Shown piece after piece: positions 53,330 through 62,760 of a DNA stretch of 64,000 nucleotides (within the stretch, counting starts at the first letter, position 1; every line of letters begins with the position of its first letter). The notes under the pieces are model-generated. The model did no database searches and had not been told where the DNA came from. It worked only from the letters and a program-made list of their open reading frames with translations. Source of the DNA: Allokutzneria oryzae (GTDB lineage: Bacteria; Actinomycetota; Actinomycetes; Mycobacteriales; Pseudonocardiaceae). The DNA is taken from contig NZ_JBHLZU010000004.1 of NCBI RefSeq assembly GCF_042429765.1, positions 62,001-126,000 on the forward strand. The letters run 5' to 3'. The translations under genes were made by a program, and so were the position numbers.

Positions 53330-53553
53330 TCAAAGCTCTGTCGGAATTTCTGGGCAGGAGACACCCACGAGTGGACTCCTCCCCTTCGCCCGGGGCGGCC
53401 GGACCCGCTGCCGCGCGCAGCGCGTACGTGCTCGCCCTCGGGCGGAAGGTGCCCTGAAAGCCCTGGTGAGAGTGGATGCGGGCAGGAAGAAGAAGCGGGA
53501 CCTCGCACGCACCGCGCGTACGGTACGAGGTCACGCCCTCGTCCCGCCTGGGC

Positions 53554-53586
53554 CCGGGCACGTGTTCGTCACGATCACGTGCCCGG
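53554..53586 (-). terminator. Terminator after the LuxR-type response regulator
   Basis: 11-bp stem CCGGGCACGTG / CACGTGCCCGG with an 11-nt loop, flanked by further CCTGG/CCAGG pairing. Confidence 0.75.
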
Positions 53587-53621
53587 CCAGGCGTGTCTTG
53601 CCCTCCCCCTCGCCGAGGGGT

Positions 53622-54338
53622 TCAGCGAATCACGCCGGCCCGCATGGCCAGCGCGACCATCTGTGCTCTGTCACCGGTGCCCAGCTTGCGCCCTATCCGC
53701 GACAGGTGAGACTTCACCGTGAGCGCCGACAGGTTGAGTGCCTCGCCGATCTCCTTGTTCGATCGGCCATCGGCAACCAGCTGCAGAACCTCGACCTCAC
53801 GCGCGGAGAGTTCCCGCGGCGTGTTGTCGGTACCGGGAACCCGGGTGCCGGCCGCGAGGACCGGAGCCACACTGGGATCGGCGTACACGCCGCCCTCGAG
53901 GACCCTGCGCACCCCGTCGGTGACCACCATCGGCGAGGCCGACTTCAGCAGGTAGGCCTGTGCGCCTGCCTGGAAGGCGGCCCGTACCGCGTACGGGTCG
54001 TCGGAGGATGCCAGGACCACGATTCGAGGCCAGCCCTGGGCACGGAGTTCCGTGACCAGGTCGATGCCACTCCCGTCCGGGAGTCCGAGGTCGAGGATCG
54101 CGAGGTCGCACGGACCCGTGGCGAGAGCGCGCGCCCTCGCCTCGGCCACCGATGCGGCCTCGTGCACCGTGCCGGCTCCCATCTGCATGAGTCGGGCCGC
54201 GATGGCCTCCCTCAGCAGTGGGTGGTCATCGACCACCAGCACCGAAAACAGCTCTTCCCGCGGGTGCGGGACCATGTTCGCCGGCATGGTGCCGGCTGGC
54301 GTGGTTCGAACGGCCTGTCCTAAGCCGACGGCAGCCAC
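53622..54338 (-). CDS. NarL/LuxR-family response regulator
   Basis: 238 residues from GTG 54338, with GGGAGGTAG upstream. A receiver domain (VLVVDDHPLLREAIAARL, phospho-Asp in LAILDLGLPDGSG, Lys in YLLKSASP) joins a LuxR helix-turn-helix (LSAREVEVLQLVADGRSNKE, then LSALTVKSHLSRIGRKLG). No kinase gene is adjacent, so it is an orphan here. A 25-residue N-terminal extension (AVRTTPAGTMPANMVPHPRE) precedes the receiver. Targets unknown. Confidence 0.9.
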   Translation of the reverse strand: MAAVGLGQAVRTTPAGTMPANMVPHPREELFSVLVVDDHPLLREAIAARLMQMGAGTVHEAASVAEARARALATGPCDLAILDLGLPDGSGIDLVTELRAQGWPRIVVLASSDDPYAVRAAFQAGAQAYLLKSASPMVVTDGVRRVLEGGVYADPSVAPVLAAGTRVPGTDNTPRELSAREVEVLQLVADGRSNKEIGEALNLSALTVKSHLSRIGRKLGTGDRAQMVALAMRAGVIR

Positions 54339-54590
54339 GTCACTACCTCCCTGGAGTCGGTCGTGCCCCCCGACCGGCACCGGGACTTTCGACCGATCGG
54401 CCGCGCCACCGATCCACCGAAAGTGGTGTCGTCGGAGGCAGCGTAGCCGCCCGAGCGGGTAAGCGGGACGATCAATTGGGTATCTGTCCCGATCGGGTTG
54501 TGACTTTGCTGCGCTCTGATCACACGATCGTGGGATACCACGGTGGGTGGTTAACGTCTCGCCGCGATCGAGCGAATACAAGGAGTTGTG

Positions 54591-55742
<1,152 letters not shown>

Positions 55743-55758
55743 CACCCACCCGCCACGT

Positions 55759-55822
55759 GGCCATTCGCGGGCTTATGGACCTGTTCGGAGCTCCCGATGC
55801 GTCCATAAGCCCGCGAATGGCC
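55759..55822. repeat. Dispersed 60-bp hairpin element, copy 2
   Basis: Perfect 22-bp arms (GGCCATTCGCGGGCTTATGG at the left end) and a 20-nt loop containing GGAGCTCC. It lies between convergent dipeptidase and DUF3000 genes, in the opposite orientation to copy 1 at 32841. It probably ends transcription both ways. Confidence 0.94.
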
Positions 55823-55836
55823 GGGGGTGGTGGGGG

Positions 55837-56403
55837 TCAGCAGGTGGCTTTGGGGTGGCCGAAGAGGGTGACGCCCGCGGGCGGGAGGCCCGCGGCGCTG
55901 GCGAGCAGCTCGCAGAACGCCTGGCCGTGCGGGACGAGGTGGGGGTCCAGCGCGGTCCAGGAGCCGCGCAGCTCCAGGTCGTGGGTGTGCGTCGGCCCGG
56001 CGATGTCGCCGAAGCGGGCCGAGGAGGTCTGGGTGACCGTCCCGCCCAGCGCCGTCCAGCTCGCCCCGCAGCCCTCCAGGGCGTCGGTCAGCCAGGACCA
56101 GCCGACCTCGGGCAGCAGCGGGTCGCCGGCGAGCTCGGTGTCCAGCTCGGCCCGGACGAAGACCACCAGCCGCAGCACGCCGTCCCACGCCTGGGCTCCG
56201 TCGGGGTCGTGCAGCAGCACCAGCCTGCCGGTGGCCAGCTCGCCCGCCGGGCCGTCGACCTCGGCGCTGAGCGCGTACGCCCAGGGCGCCAGTCGCTGGG
56301 GCGGCTTGACCTCGCTGACATCCATCTCGGGCCGCGGCTGCACCGACCGCAGTGCGGCCACCGCCTCCCGGAAAACCTCGGGCTCCGCCGATATCCCGGT
56401 CAC
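55837..56403 (-). CDS. DUF3000 family protein
   Basis: 188 residues from GTG 56403. The family pattern is VKPPQRLAPWAYALSAEV, GRLVLLHDPDGAQAWDG, LRLVVFVRAELD and GWSWLTDAL. It is equivalent to Rv2680, always between the RNase D-like gene and hemE or near them. Function unknown; probably cytosolic. It is divergent from hemE across 78 bp. Confidence 0.9.
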   Translation of the reverse strand: MTGISAEPEVFREAVAALRSVQPRPEMDVSEVKPPQRLAPWAYALSAEVDGPAGELATGRLVLLHDPDGAQAWDGVLRLVVFVRAELDTELAGDPLLPEVGWSWLTDALEGCGASWTALGGTVTQTSSARFGDIAGPTHTHDLELRGSWTALDPHLVPHGQAFCELLASAAGLPPAGVTLFGHPKATC

Positions 56404-56481
56404 GGGAGCGACTCTAGGGCGCTGGCCCTCGGGACGGCCGTAGGCCACGCCGAGGTGCGAGCGTGGGACCATAACGGGGCG

Positions 56482-57552
56482 ATGACGAATGCAACCGCGG
56501 TCTCCGCCCGCCGAGACCTCTCCCAGGCACCGCTTCTGGTCGCCGCGCGTGGCGGCGCGCCGGCGCACCCGCCCGTCTGGTTCATGCGCCAGGCAGGCCG
56601 CTCGCTCCCGGAGTACCGCGAGATCCGCAAGGGCACCGCGATGCTGGAGTCCTGCATGACGCCGGACCTGGTCTGCGAGATCACGATGCAACCGATCCGC
56701 AGGCACGGCGTCGACGCGGCGATCCTGTTCAGCGACATCGTGGTGCCGCTGGCCGCCGCGGGCATCGGCGTGGAGATCGTGGCCGGGGTCGGCCCCGTCG
56801 TCGCCGACCCGGTGCGCACGGTCGCCGACGTGGCCGCGTTGCCCGAGCTCTCCCTCGACCAGGTCGCCCCGGTCGCCGAGGCCGTGCGGCTGCTGACCGC
56901 CGAGCTCGGCCAGACGCCGCTGATCGGGTTCGCGGGCGCGCCGTTCACGCTGGCCTCCTACCTCATCGAGGGCGGGCCCAGCCGCAACCACGAGCGCACC
57001 AAGGCGATGATGCACTCCGACCCGCGGACCTGGCACGCGCTGCTGGGCGCGCTGGCGGACATCGCCGCGACGTTCCTGCGGGCGCAGCTGGACGCGGGTG
57101 TGGACGCCGTGCAGCTGTTCGACTCGTGGGCGGGCGCGCTCTCCGAGCGGGACTACCGCGAGTTCGTGCTGCCGCACTCCAAGCGGGTGCTGGGCGAGCT
57201 GGCCGACGCGGGCGTGCCGCGCGTGCACTTCGGTGTGGGCACCGGCGAGCTGCTGCCCGCGATGCGCGAGGCCGGGGCCGACGTGGTCGGTGTCGACTGG
57301 CGCATCCCGCTGGACGAGGCGGTGCGCAGGCTCGTCGCGGCCGATCCGACCGCCCCGGTGCCGGTGGTGCAGGGCAACCTCGACCCCGCGCTGCTGACCG
57401 CGGAGTGGAGCGCGCTGGAGCGCGAGGTCCGCCGCATCCACGCCGAGGGCAAGGCGGCCCGCGGGCACATCTTCAACCTGGGCCACGGCGTCCTGCCCGA
57501 CACCGATCCCACGGTGATCACCCGGGTCGTCGAGCTCATCCACTCGCTGTAG
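56482..57552 (+). CDS. hemE: Uroporphyrinogen decarboxylase
   Basis: 356 residues. Signature VWFMRQAGRSLPEYREIR (near residue 33), the second signature GFAGAPFTLASYLIEGG, VQLFDSWAGAL, and the substrate-binding NLDPALL and HIFNLGHGVLP. It decarboxylates uroporphyrinogen III to coproporphyrinogen III. It heads a haem operon with hemG and hemQ; only 7 bp separate it from the next gene. Confidence 0.97.
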   Translation: MTNATAVSARRDLSQAPLLVAARGGAPAHPPVWFMRQAGRSLPEYREIRKGTAMLESCMTPDLVCEITMQPIRRHGVDAAILFSDIVVPLAAAGIGVEIVAGVGPVVADPVRTVADVAALPELSLDQVAPVAEAVRLLTAELGQTPLIGFAGAPFTLASYLIEGGPSRNHERTKAMMHSDPRTWHALLGALADIAATFLRAQLDAGVDAVQLFDSWAGALSERDYREFVLPHSKRVLGELADAGVPRVHFGVGTGELLPAMREAGADVVGVDWRIPLDEAVRRLVAADPTAPVPVVQGNLDPALLTAEWSALEREVRRIHAEGKAARGHIFNLGHGVLPDTDPTVITRVVELIHSL

Positions 57553-57559
57553 GGGCTTC

Positions 57560-58993
57560 GTGGTGCGGGTCGGGATCGTTGGCGGCGGCGTCGCGGGGCT
57601 GACCGCGGCGCACGAGGTGCGGCGGCAGCTGGGTGACGCGGTGTCGATCACCGTGTTCGACCAGGCCGACCGGGTCGGCGGCAAGCTCCGGACCGTGGAG
57701 CTGGCCGGGCGGCGCGTCGACGTCGGCGCCGAGGCGTTCGTCAGCCGCAGGCGCGAGGCGTTCGAGCTGATCGACGAGCTCGGGCTGGGCGGCGAGCTGG
57801 TGCACCCCGCCGCCGGGGTCTCGCCCGCCGTGCACGCGGGCGGCCGGACGGTCGGGCTGCCGCCGAGGACGTTCCTGGGCGTGCCGGGCGACCCCTCGAA
57901 GCTCGCCGACGTGCTCTCCGCCGAGGCCGCCGCCCTCGCCGCCGCCGAGGCCGCGCTGCCGCCCGTGGAGCTGGGCGACGAGGACGTCTCCGTGGGGCGC
58001 CTGCTGGCCGAGCGGTTCGGGCCCGAGGTGGTCCGGAGACTGGTCGAGCCGCTGCTGGGCGGGGTCTACGCGGGCCGCGCCGACGATCTCGGCCTGCGCG
58101 CCACGATGGGGCCGCTGGCCGACGCGCTCGACAAGGGCGCCACCTCGATCACCGCCGCCGCCAACGCGGCGATGGGCCCGCCGCCCGCCCCCGGCAGCAC
58201 GCGGCCGCCGGTGTTCGGCACGCTGCGCGACGGGCTCGGTGGGCTGGTCGACGCCCTCGCCGCCAGCTCCGCCGCCGAGCTTCGCCTCGGCACCACCGTG
58301 CGCGCGCTGCACCGCACCGCGCACGGCTGGCGGGTGGAGACCGGTCCGGTGCCGTCGCCGGAGTTCTTCGAGTTCGACGCGGTCGTGGTCGCGGCCCCGA
58401 GCCCCGCGGCGCGGAAGCTGTTCGAGCCCATCGCGCCGGTCGCCGCCGCGGGCTACGCGCGGATCGACGTGGCCTCGATGGCCGTGGTCTCGCTGGCGCT
58501 GCCGCCGGGGACCGAGCTGCCGCGGACGTCAGGGGCGCTGATCGCGCTCGGCGAGGAGCACGCCGACGGCACACCGTTCACCGCCAAGGCGTTCACCTAC
58601 TCCAGCCGCAAGTGGGGCCACCTCGGCGGGGACACCGTGCTGCTGCGGGCCTCCGTCGGCCGGTTCGGCGAGGTCGGGGCGTTGCAGCGGGAGGACTCCG
58701 AGCTGGTCGCGGCCGTGCTCGCCGATCTCACCGAGCTGTCGGGACTGACGGTGAAGCCGGTGGACGTGGTGGTCCAGCGGTGGGGCGGCGGGCTGCCGCA
58801 GTACGGCGTCGGGCACCTGAGCGCGGTGGCCGACATCCGCCGTGCCGTCGCCGAACTGCCCGGCTTGGCCGTGGCGGGGGCCACTCTCGCGGGGGTCGGT
58901 GTGCCCGCGTGCGTCCTCACGGGCAGACAAGCCGCGACCCGGGTGGTCGAGCACCTTCGGGCCGGTGCGACCATGGATGCATGGCGCGCCTGA
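57560..58993 (+). CDS. hemY: Coproporphyrinogen/protoporphyrinogen oxidase (HemY/CgoX type)
   Basis: 477 residues. FAD-binding VRVGIVGGGVAGLTAAHEV at the N-terminus, RVGGKLRTVELAGRRVDVGA, and the C-terminal FAD motif GLAVAGATLAGVGVPACVLTGR. It uses oxygen to oxidise the porphyrinogen ring. Because the coproporphyrin-dependent enzyme HemQ is encoded next, the real substrate is probably coproporphyrinogen III. Starts at one of two adjacent GTG codons (57560, 57563) and overlaps hemQ by 13 bp. Confidence 0.94.
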   Translation: MVRVGIVGGGVAGLTAAHEVRRQLGDAVSITVFDQADRVGGKLRTVELAGRRVDVGAEAFVSRRREAFELIDELGLGGELVHPAAGVSPAVHAGGRTVGLPPRTFLGVPGDPSKLADVLSAEAAALAAAEAALPPVELGDEDVSVGRLLAERFGPEVVRRLVEPLLGGVYAGRADDLGLRATMGPLADALDKGATSITAAANAAMGPPPAPGSTRPPVFGTLRDGLGGLVDALAASSAAELRLGTTVRALHRTAHGWRVETGPVPSPEFFEFDAVVVAAPSPAARKLFEPIAPVAAAGYARIDVASMAVVSLALPPGTELPRTSGALIALGEEHADGTPFTAKAFTYSSRKWGHLGGDTVLLRASVGRFGEVGALQREDSELVAAVLADLTELSGLTVKPVDVVVQRWGGGLPQYGVGHLSAVADIRRAVAELPGLAVAGATLAGVGVPACVLTGRQAATRVVEHLRAGATMDAWRA

Positions 58994-59673
58994 ACTACAC
59001 CGAGCTGAACGACACCATTCGCTACACCATGTGGTCGGTCTTCTCCTTCCCCGCAGGGCAGCTGTCTGGCCACGAGCGGGCGGCCGAGGAGGCTCAGCAC
59101 TTCTTCGACGCCCTTGAGGACAAGGGCGACGTCGTGGTGCGCGGCGTGTACGACCTCGCGGGCCTGCGCGCCGACGCGGACTTCATGATCTGGTGGCACG
59201 CCGAGGAGATCGAGCCGCTCCAGGCCGCCTACACCGACTTCCGCCGCACCATGGTCGGCCGCGTCGCGAAGCCCGTGTGGAGCAACGTGGCGCTGCACCG
59301 TCCGGCGGAGTTCAACAAGAGCCACATCCCGGCGTTCCTCGCCGGTGAGGACCCGCGCCGCTACGTGTGCGTCTACCCCTTCGTGCGGTCCTACGAGTGG
59401 TACCTGCTGCCCGACGACGAGCGCCGCAAGATGCTCGCCGACCACGGCAAGGAGGCGCGCGACTACCCGGACGTCCGGGCCAACACCGTGGCCTCCTTCG
59501 CACTCGGCGACTACGAGTGGATCCTGGCCTTCGAAGCCGACGAGCTGCACCGCATCGTCGACCTCATGCGCCACCTGCGCGGCACCGAGGCGCGGCGGCA
59601 CGTGCGCGAGGAGATCCCGTTCTACACCGGCACCCGGACGCCGGTTCAGGAACTGGTCCGCAACCTGCCCTGA
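58981..59673 (+). CDS. hemQ: Coproheme decarboxylase (chlorite-dismutase family HemQ/ChdC)
   Basis: 230 residues from ATG 58981. Family features: LNDTIRYTMWSVFSFPAG, FMIWWHAEEIEPLQAAYTDF, KPVWSNVALHRPAEFNKSHI with the haem-ligand His, YVCVYPFVRSYEWYLL with the reactive Tyr, and FALGDYEWILAFEAD. It turns coproheme into haem b with peroxide as the oxidant. With hemE and hemY it marks the coproporphyrin-dependent pathway of Gram-positive bacteria. Ferrochelatase is elsewhere. Confidence 0.95.
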   Translation: MARLNYTELNDTIRYTMWSVFSFPAGQLSGHERAAEEAQHFFDALEDKGDVVVRGVYDLAGLRADADFMIWWHAEEIEPLQAAYTDFRRTMVGRVAKPVWSNVALHRPAEFNKSHIPAFLAGEDPRRYVCVYPFVRSYEWYLLPDDERRKMLADHGKEARDYPDVRANTVASFALGDYEWILAFEADELHRIVDLMRHLRGTEARRHVREEIPFYTGTRTPVQELVRNLP

Positions 59674-59678
59674 GTTCG

Positions 59679-60326
59679 GTGAAGCGCTCCCCGCTCCAAC
59701 GCGTGCCCGTCGTGGGGCTGGTCCTCGCCGCCCTGGCGGGCTGGTGCGCGCGCCGCAGCTCCCGTCGGCTGTGGCGCGGGATGTTCTGGCTGTTCACCGT
59801 GGTGCTCGGCTGGTTCGGCGCCGCGGGCCTGGTGGCGTCGTGGTGGGTGCACGAGGCGTCTGAGCTGCGGCGCTGGCGCTGGCTCTCGGAGCTGCTCCCG
59901 TTACGGCTGCGGCACTACCTCGTCGTCGCGCCCAGGGACATGGAGTTCGGTCCCGAGCTGCGCGAGGTCACCGGCCGCGCGCGGGTGACGGTCATGCAGC
60001 CGGAGTCGGAGTGGACCGTCCACAAGGGACTCGACGCGGTGCTCGTCGTGTTCGCCGCCGACGACCTGCCCGAGGCCGCCGACCGCGAGCGCTTCTTCGA
60101 ACAGGCCAGGGCGGCACTGCGCAAGGACGGCAGGGTCGTGCTGGTGGAACAGCATCGCGGCCCGGCCACCACGGCGGTCTTCGGCCCGGTCGCGTGGCGC
60201 TTCCCACCGCGCGCGGAGTGGGAGCGCGCCGCGACGGCCGCCGGTCTGCGCCTGGTGGCCGCGCGCAGGGTGACTCCGTTCGTGACCGGTCTGGCGTTCA
60301 CGCCGCTGCACCACCCGATGCGCTAG
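59679..60326 (+). CDS. Methyltransferase-like protein with N-terminal membrane segment (Rv2675c position)
   Basis: 215 residues from GTG 59679, 5 bp after hemQ. The N-terminal 70 residues are basic with a hydrophobic span (MFWLFTVVLGWFGAAGLVAS). The remainder has the beta-strand and helix order of the second half of a class I methyltransferase (FFEQARAALRKDGRVVLVEQ, then ERAATAAGLRLVAARRVTP). The SAM-binding GxGxG motif is not evident, so it is either degenerate or missing that half. Its TAG stop is the left edge of repeat copy D. Confidence 0.68.
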   Translation: MKRSPLQRVPVVGLVLAALAGWCARRSSRRLWRGMFWLFTVVLGWFGAAGLVASWWVHEASELRRWRWLSELLPLRLRHYLVVAPRDMEFGPELREVTGRARVTVMQPESEWTVHKGLDAVLVVFAADDLPEAADRERFFEQARAALRKDGRVVLVEQHRGPATTAVFGPVAWRFPPRAEWERAATAAGLRLVAARRVTPFVTGLAFTPLHHPMR

Positions 60327-60526
60327 GTCGTGTCCTGCAAGCGGTAACACCACCCCCGGGTCCCCGTTTCGCGTTGTGGAGCCTTAACGCGAAATGGGAG
60401 CGCTCTTTTGCGCATCAAGGTGACAAAACGCGAAAACCCCGGCCACACCAGCTGGCCCACGCGCGCACCGGGGCGCTGCTGCGGCGCCGTCTCGGGGCTT
60501 CGGGACGACTTGCGGGACAGGCGCTA
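60323..60526. repeat. Dispersed palindromic element, copy D
   Basis: 204 bp between convergent genes, with CTAG at each end (60323-60326 and 60523-60526). Each CTAG supplies a TAG stop, one for each flanking gene. Ends: CTAGGTCGTGTCCTGCAAG and CTTGCGGGACAGGCGCTAG, related inverted repeats. The core hairpin (about 60366-60436) is the reverse complement of copy A with one difference seen. Confidence 0.94.
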
Positions 60527-60880
60527 GTTCCTCTTGAAGGAGAACCACTTCCGGCGTCTGCGGGGGCGCTGGAGGTCGCCGCGTTCGTAGAGCCACTCGG
60601 TGAAGGACTCGGAGTCCGCTCGGTAGCCGACACCCGTTGGACGCGGGTTTTCCTTGGCGTAGCTGTGAAAGAGCGGCCGGAACCGGTCGCCGAGCGCCTC
60701 GGCGAGATCAGGGCGGACCGCAGCCATCACCCTGGTTCGCTTGGCCAGCAACGACCTCGACTGCAAGGCGAGCCGGTCCGCGTCGAAGCCCTCCGGTGCG
60801 GTCCCGTCGGAGACCAGCGCGCGCAGCAGCTCCGCCTGAGCGGCCGCGACACGGCGGCGCGCCTCGTTCTCCTCGGTCAT
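60524..60880 (-). CDS. Small basic protein coupled to the DUF692 gene; possible partner protein
   Basis: 118 residues from ATG 60880, overlapping the DUF692 stop by ATGA. A helical N-terminal half (RRRVAAAQAELLRALVSDG, then RLALQSRSLLAKRTRVMAAV) leads to AEALGDRFRPLFHSYAKENP and a strongly basic C-terminus (RPRRRRKWFSFKRN). The position and the ALGDRF-type segment recall the small partners (DUF2063/HvfC/BufC-like) that accompany DUF692 enzymes, but the match is too weak to name. It may deliver the substrate to the enzyme. Its stop is formed by repeat copy D. Confidence 0.75.
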   Translation of the reverse strand: MTEENEARRRVAAAQAELLRALVSDGTAPEGFDADRLALQSRSLLAKRTRVMAAVRPDLAEALGDRFRPLFHSYAKENPRPTGVGYRADSESFTEWLYERGDLQRPRRRRKWFSFKRN

Positions 60881-61692
60881 CGCGCGGCCTCGACCACCCC
60901 GCGGATGCTCGCCAGCTCTCCAGCCAGCTCCGCGTCTGTGGGGTAGGCGTCGTCGCGTTCCAGCAGCACACCCGGCGGCTGGACCCGCGAGCACAGCTCG
61001 CCGAGCAGCTCCAGCACCGGCGCGGGCACCGCGTGGGCGTGCGTGTCGTGGTAGACGCCGTGCTCGTCCGCTCCGCCGGCCACGTGCACGTATGCCAGGC
61101 GCTCCAACGGGATCACGTCGAGGAACGCCCGCGCGTCCGTGCCGAGGTTGAGCGAGTTGGCGTGCAGGTTCGCCACGTCGATCAGCAGCCAGCAGTCCGT
61201 GCGCTCGACCAGCTCAGCCAGGAACTCGCCCTCGGTGAGGTTGGAGTCCGGCCACTCCAGCAGCGCCGCCACGTTCTCCAGCGCCAGCGGCACCGGCAGG
61301 GCGGCCTGGGCCTGCGCCACGTTGGCGCACAACACGTCCAGTGCGTCGCGGGTGCGGGGGACCGGCATCAGGTGACCCGCTTCGAGCCCACCGGCGCGGA
61401 CGAACGCCACGTGGTCGCTGACCAGCGGGGCGCCCACCAGCTCGGCGACCGCGCCCAGGTGCTCGACCTTCGTCAGGTCCAGCGGGTCCGCTCCGCCCAG
61501 CGACAGCGACACCGCGTGCGGGATCACCGGCGTGCCGCGTTCCCGGAGCAGGCGCAGGGAGTCGGGGAGGTCGTGCGTGTGCAGGTTCTCCGCGATCGCC
61601 TCGACGAAGTCGACTCCCGGCAGGCGTTCCACGGTCAGGTCGATCTCCGGGCGCCAGCCGATGCCGATACCGAGCTCCGGGATGGTGTTCAC
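60877..61692 (-). CDS. DUF692 family enzyme (multinuclear non-haem iron oxidase, MbnB/TglH-like)
   Basis: 271 residues from GTG 61692, overlapping genes on both sides by 4 bp. A TIM-barrel with the family's metal-site segments: ELGIGIGWRPEI, DFVEAIAENL, VIPHAVSLSLGG, VSDHVAFV, PLALENVAALL, LLIDVANLHANS, AYVHVAGGADEH, DTHAHAVP and VLLERDD. All expected His, Glu, Asp and Asn ligands seem present, so it should be active. Known members (MbnB, TglH, ChrH) oxidise Cys residues of peptides with a partner protein. Likely substrate: the Cys/Gly tail encoded immediately upstream. Confidence 0.9.
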   Translation of the reverse strand: MNTIPELGIGIGWRPEIDLTVERLPGVDFVEAIAENLHTHDLPDSLRLLRERGTPVIPHAVSLSLGGADPLDLTKVEHLGAVAELVGAPLVSDHVAFVRAGGLEAGHLMPVPRTRDALDVLCANVAQAQAALPVPLALENVAALLEWPDSNLTEGEFLAELVERTDCWLLIDVANLHANSLNLGTDARAFLDVIPLERLAYVHVAGGADEHGVYHDTHAHAVPAPVLELLGELCSRVQPPGVLLERDDAYPTDAELAGELASIRGVVEAAR

Positions 61693-62561
61693 GAGCCGCC
61701 TCCTCCGCCACCGCAACCACCGCCGCCACCGCAGGAGGAGCCACCGCCACCGCCGCAGGAGGACGAGCCCCCACCGCAGGACGAGCCCCCGCAGGACGAG
61801 CCGCCGCACGAGTATCCACCCGAGGTGGAGCAGGTGCTGTGCACCATGCCGCTGCCGGACTCCGTCGACGGCACCGAGCCCCTGCGGACCGCGGCCAGCA
61901 CCTCGTCGTCCGGGCAGGCCGCGATCCCGCCGAACACGACCGCGCCGAGCACGGCGTGCTGGAGCTCCGGCGCGGTGTGCCGCATGCCCAGCGCCCGGTT
62001 GCCCGCGACCGTCCGCAGCGGCAGCTTCCAGCGCAGCATCGCGCTCGCGGAGATCAGGCCGATCATCGGCAGCCAGATCAGCTCCGGCGTCTCGGCGACG
62101 AACGCCAGCATGACGAACTCGAACAGGTGGATCGCGATCGCGGGGTAGGCCGCCCGACGCGCCAGCTGCGCCTGGTCCACGCCGTTGGCGAGCCCGTCGC
62201 GCGCGAGCCGGTCGCGGATCGCGGCGATCTCGGGCGAGCGGTGCAGCCGGTTGCTCAGTCCCCGCAACGACAGCGGGCTCGCGGTGTGCTGGAGCACGAG
62301 CGCGTCGACCTCGTCGAATCCGGTCGCGCCGCCGACGGCCTGGAACTGCCCGGTCGTCCTGGACAGCCGCAGCGCCCCCGCCTGGTACAGCCGCATCACC
62401 GACGTCTCGACCACCCTGCGCGGTCCGCCGGTGAGGTAGGCGATCTCCAGCGCGGTCAGGGGCAGCTCGCCCCGAGCGTCGCGCCGCTGGATCCGTGAGC
62501 GGACCGCAACGACCCAGCCGAGCGCGGCCACCAGGAGCAGCAACATCAGCGCGGAGTTCAT
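61689..62561 (-). CDS. TIGR04222-type membrane protein with Gly/Cys/Ser repeat tail
   Basis: 290 residues from ATG 62561, with GGAGGGGAG upstream. One N-terminal span (MLLLLVAALGWVVAVRS), a conserved cytosolic domain (LTALEIAYLTGGPRRVVETS), one or two further hydrophobic stretches near 170-205, then a second conserved block (RHTAPELQHAVLGAVVFGG). The last 45 residues are low complexity with seven Cys in units such as SCGGSSCGG. Such tails resemble modified-peptide cores. It overlaps the DUF692 gene by GTGA, so tail and enzyme are made together. Confidence 0.88.
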   Translation of the reverse strand: MNSALMLLLLVAALGWVVAVRSRIQRRDARGELPLTALEIAYLTGGPRRVVETSVMRLYQAGALRLSRTTGQFQAVGGATGFDEVDALVLQHTASPLSLRGLSNRLHRSPEIAAIRDRLARDGLANGVDQAQLARRAAYPAIAIHLFEFVMLAFVAETPELIWLPMIGLISASAMLRWKLPLRTVAGNRALGMRHTAPELQHAVLGAVVFGGIAACPDDEVLAAVRRGSVPSTESGSGMVHSTCSTSGGYSCGGSSCGGSSCGGGSSSCGGGGGSSCGGGGGCGGGGGGS

Positions 62562-62651
62562 CGGTCTCCCCTCCGGTGTGTCCGTTGTGGACCCTTGTGC
62601 GACCGCGAACCACCGCGCGGCAAGGAGAAGCTCACACTCCTGAAGGACACA

Positions 62652-62686
62652 GCGCCCCACTCGTGGTCCTCCCACGAGTGGGGCGC
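62652..62686 (-). terminator. Terminator after the upstream Cys/Gly-tail gene
   Basis: Perfect 15-bp stem GCGCCCCACTCGTGG / CCACGAGTGGGGCGC with a 5-nt loop, 75 bp after the stop at 62761. It separates this gene from the DUF692 operon, which should have its own promoter in 62562-62651. Confidence 0.85.
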
Positions 62687-62760
62687 GTGCTCATCGCGGT
62701 CGCGGCCGAGTCAGCCGGTGGGACCCGCCCGATGTCCACCCCCAGCAGGGGACATCGTGC

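Larger units (their letters stand above)
53284..53621. other. 338-bp gap between two minus-strand genes
   Basis: It holds a leader hairpin for the RNase D-like gene (53301-53329) and the terminator of the LuxR-type gene (53554-53586). No credible gene lies between them; small open frames there have no ribosome site. Confidence 0.55.

Noticed and set aside
54479..54484. GGGTAT upstream of the dipeptidase as a SigB/F promoter
   Set aside because: No GTTT-like -35 at 14-17 bp; isolated hexamer is expected by chance.
60637..62148. A plus-strand frame with a long Pro-rich stretch opposite the DUF692 operon
   Set aside because: The Pro-rich run is the complement of the Gly/Cys tail codons; no start signal or domain. 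The minus-strand genes are coupled and have recognised families.
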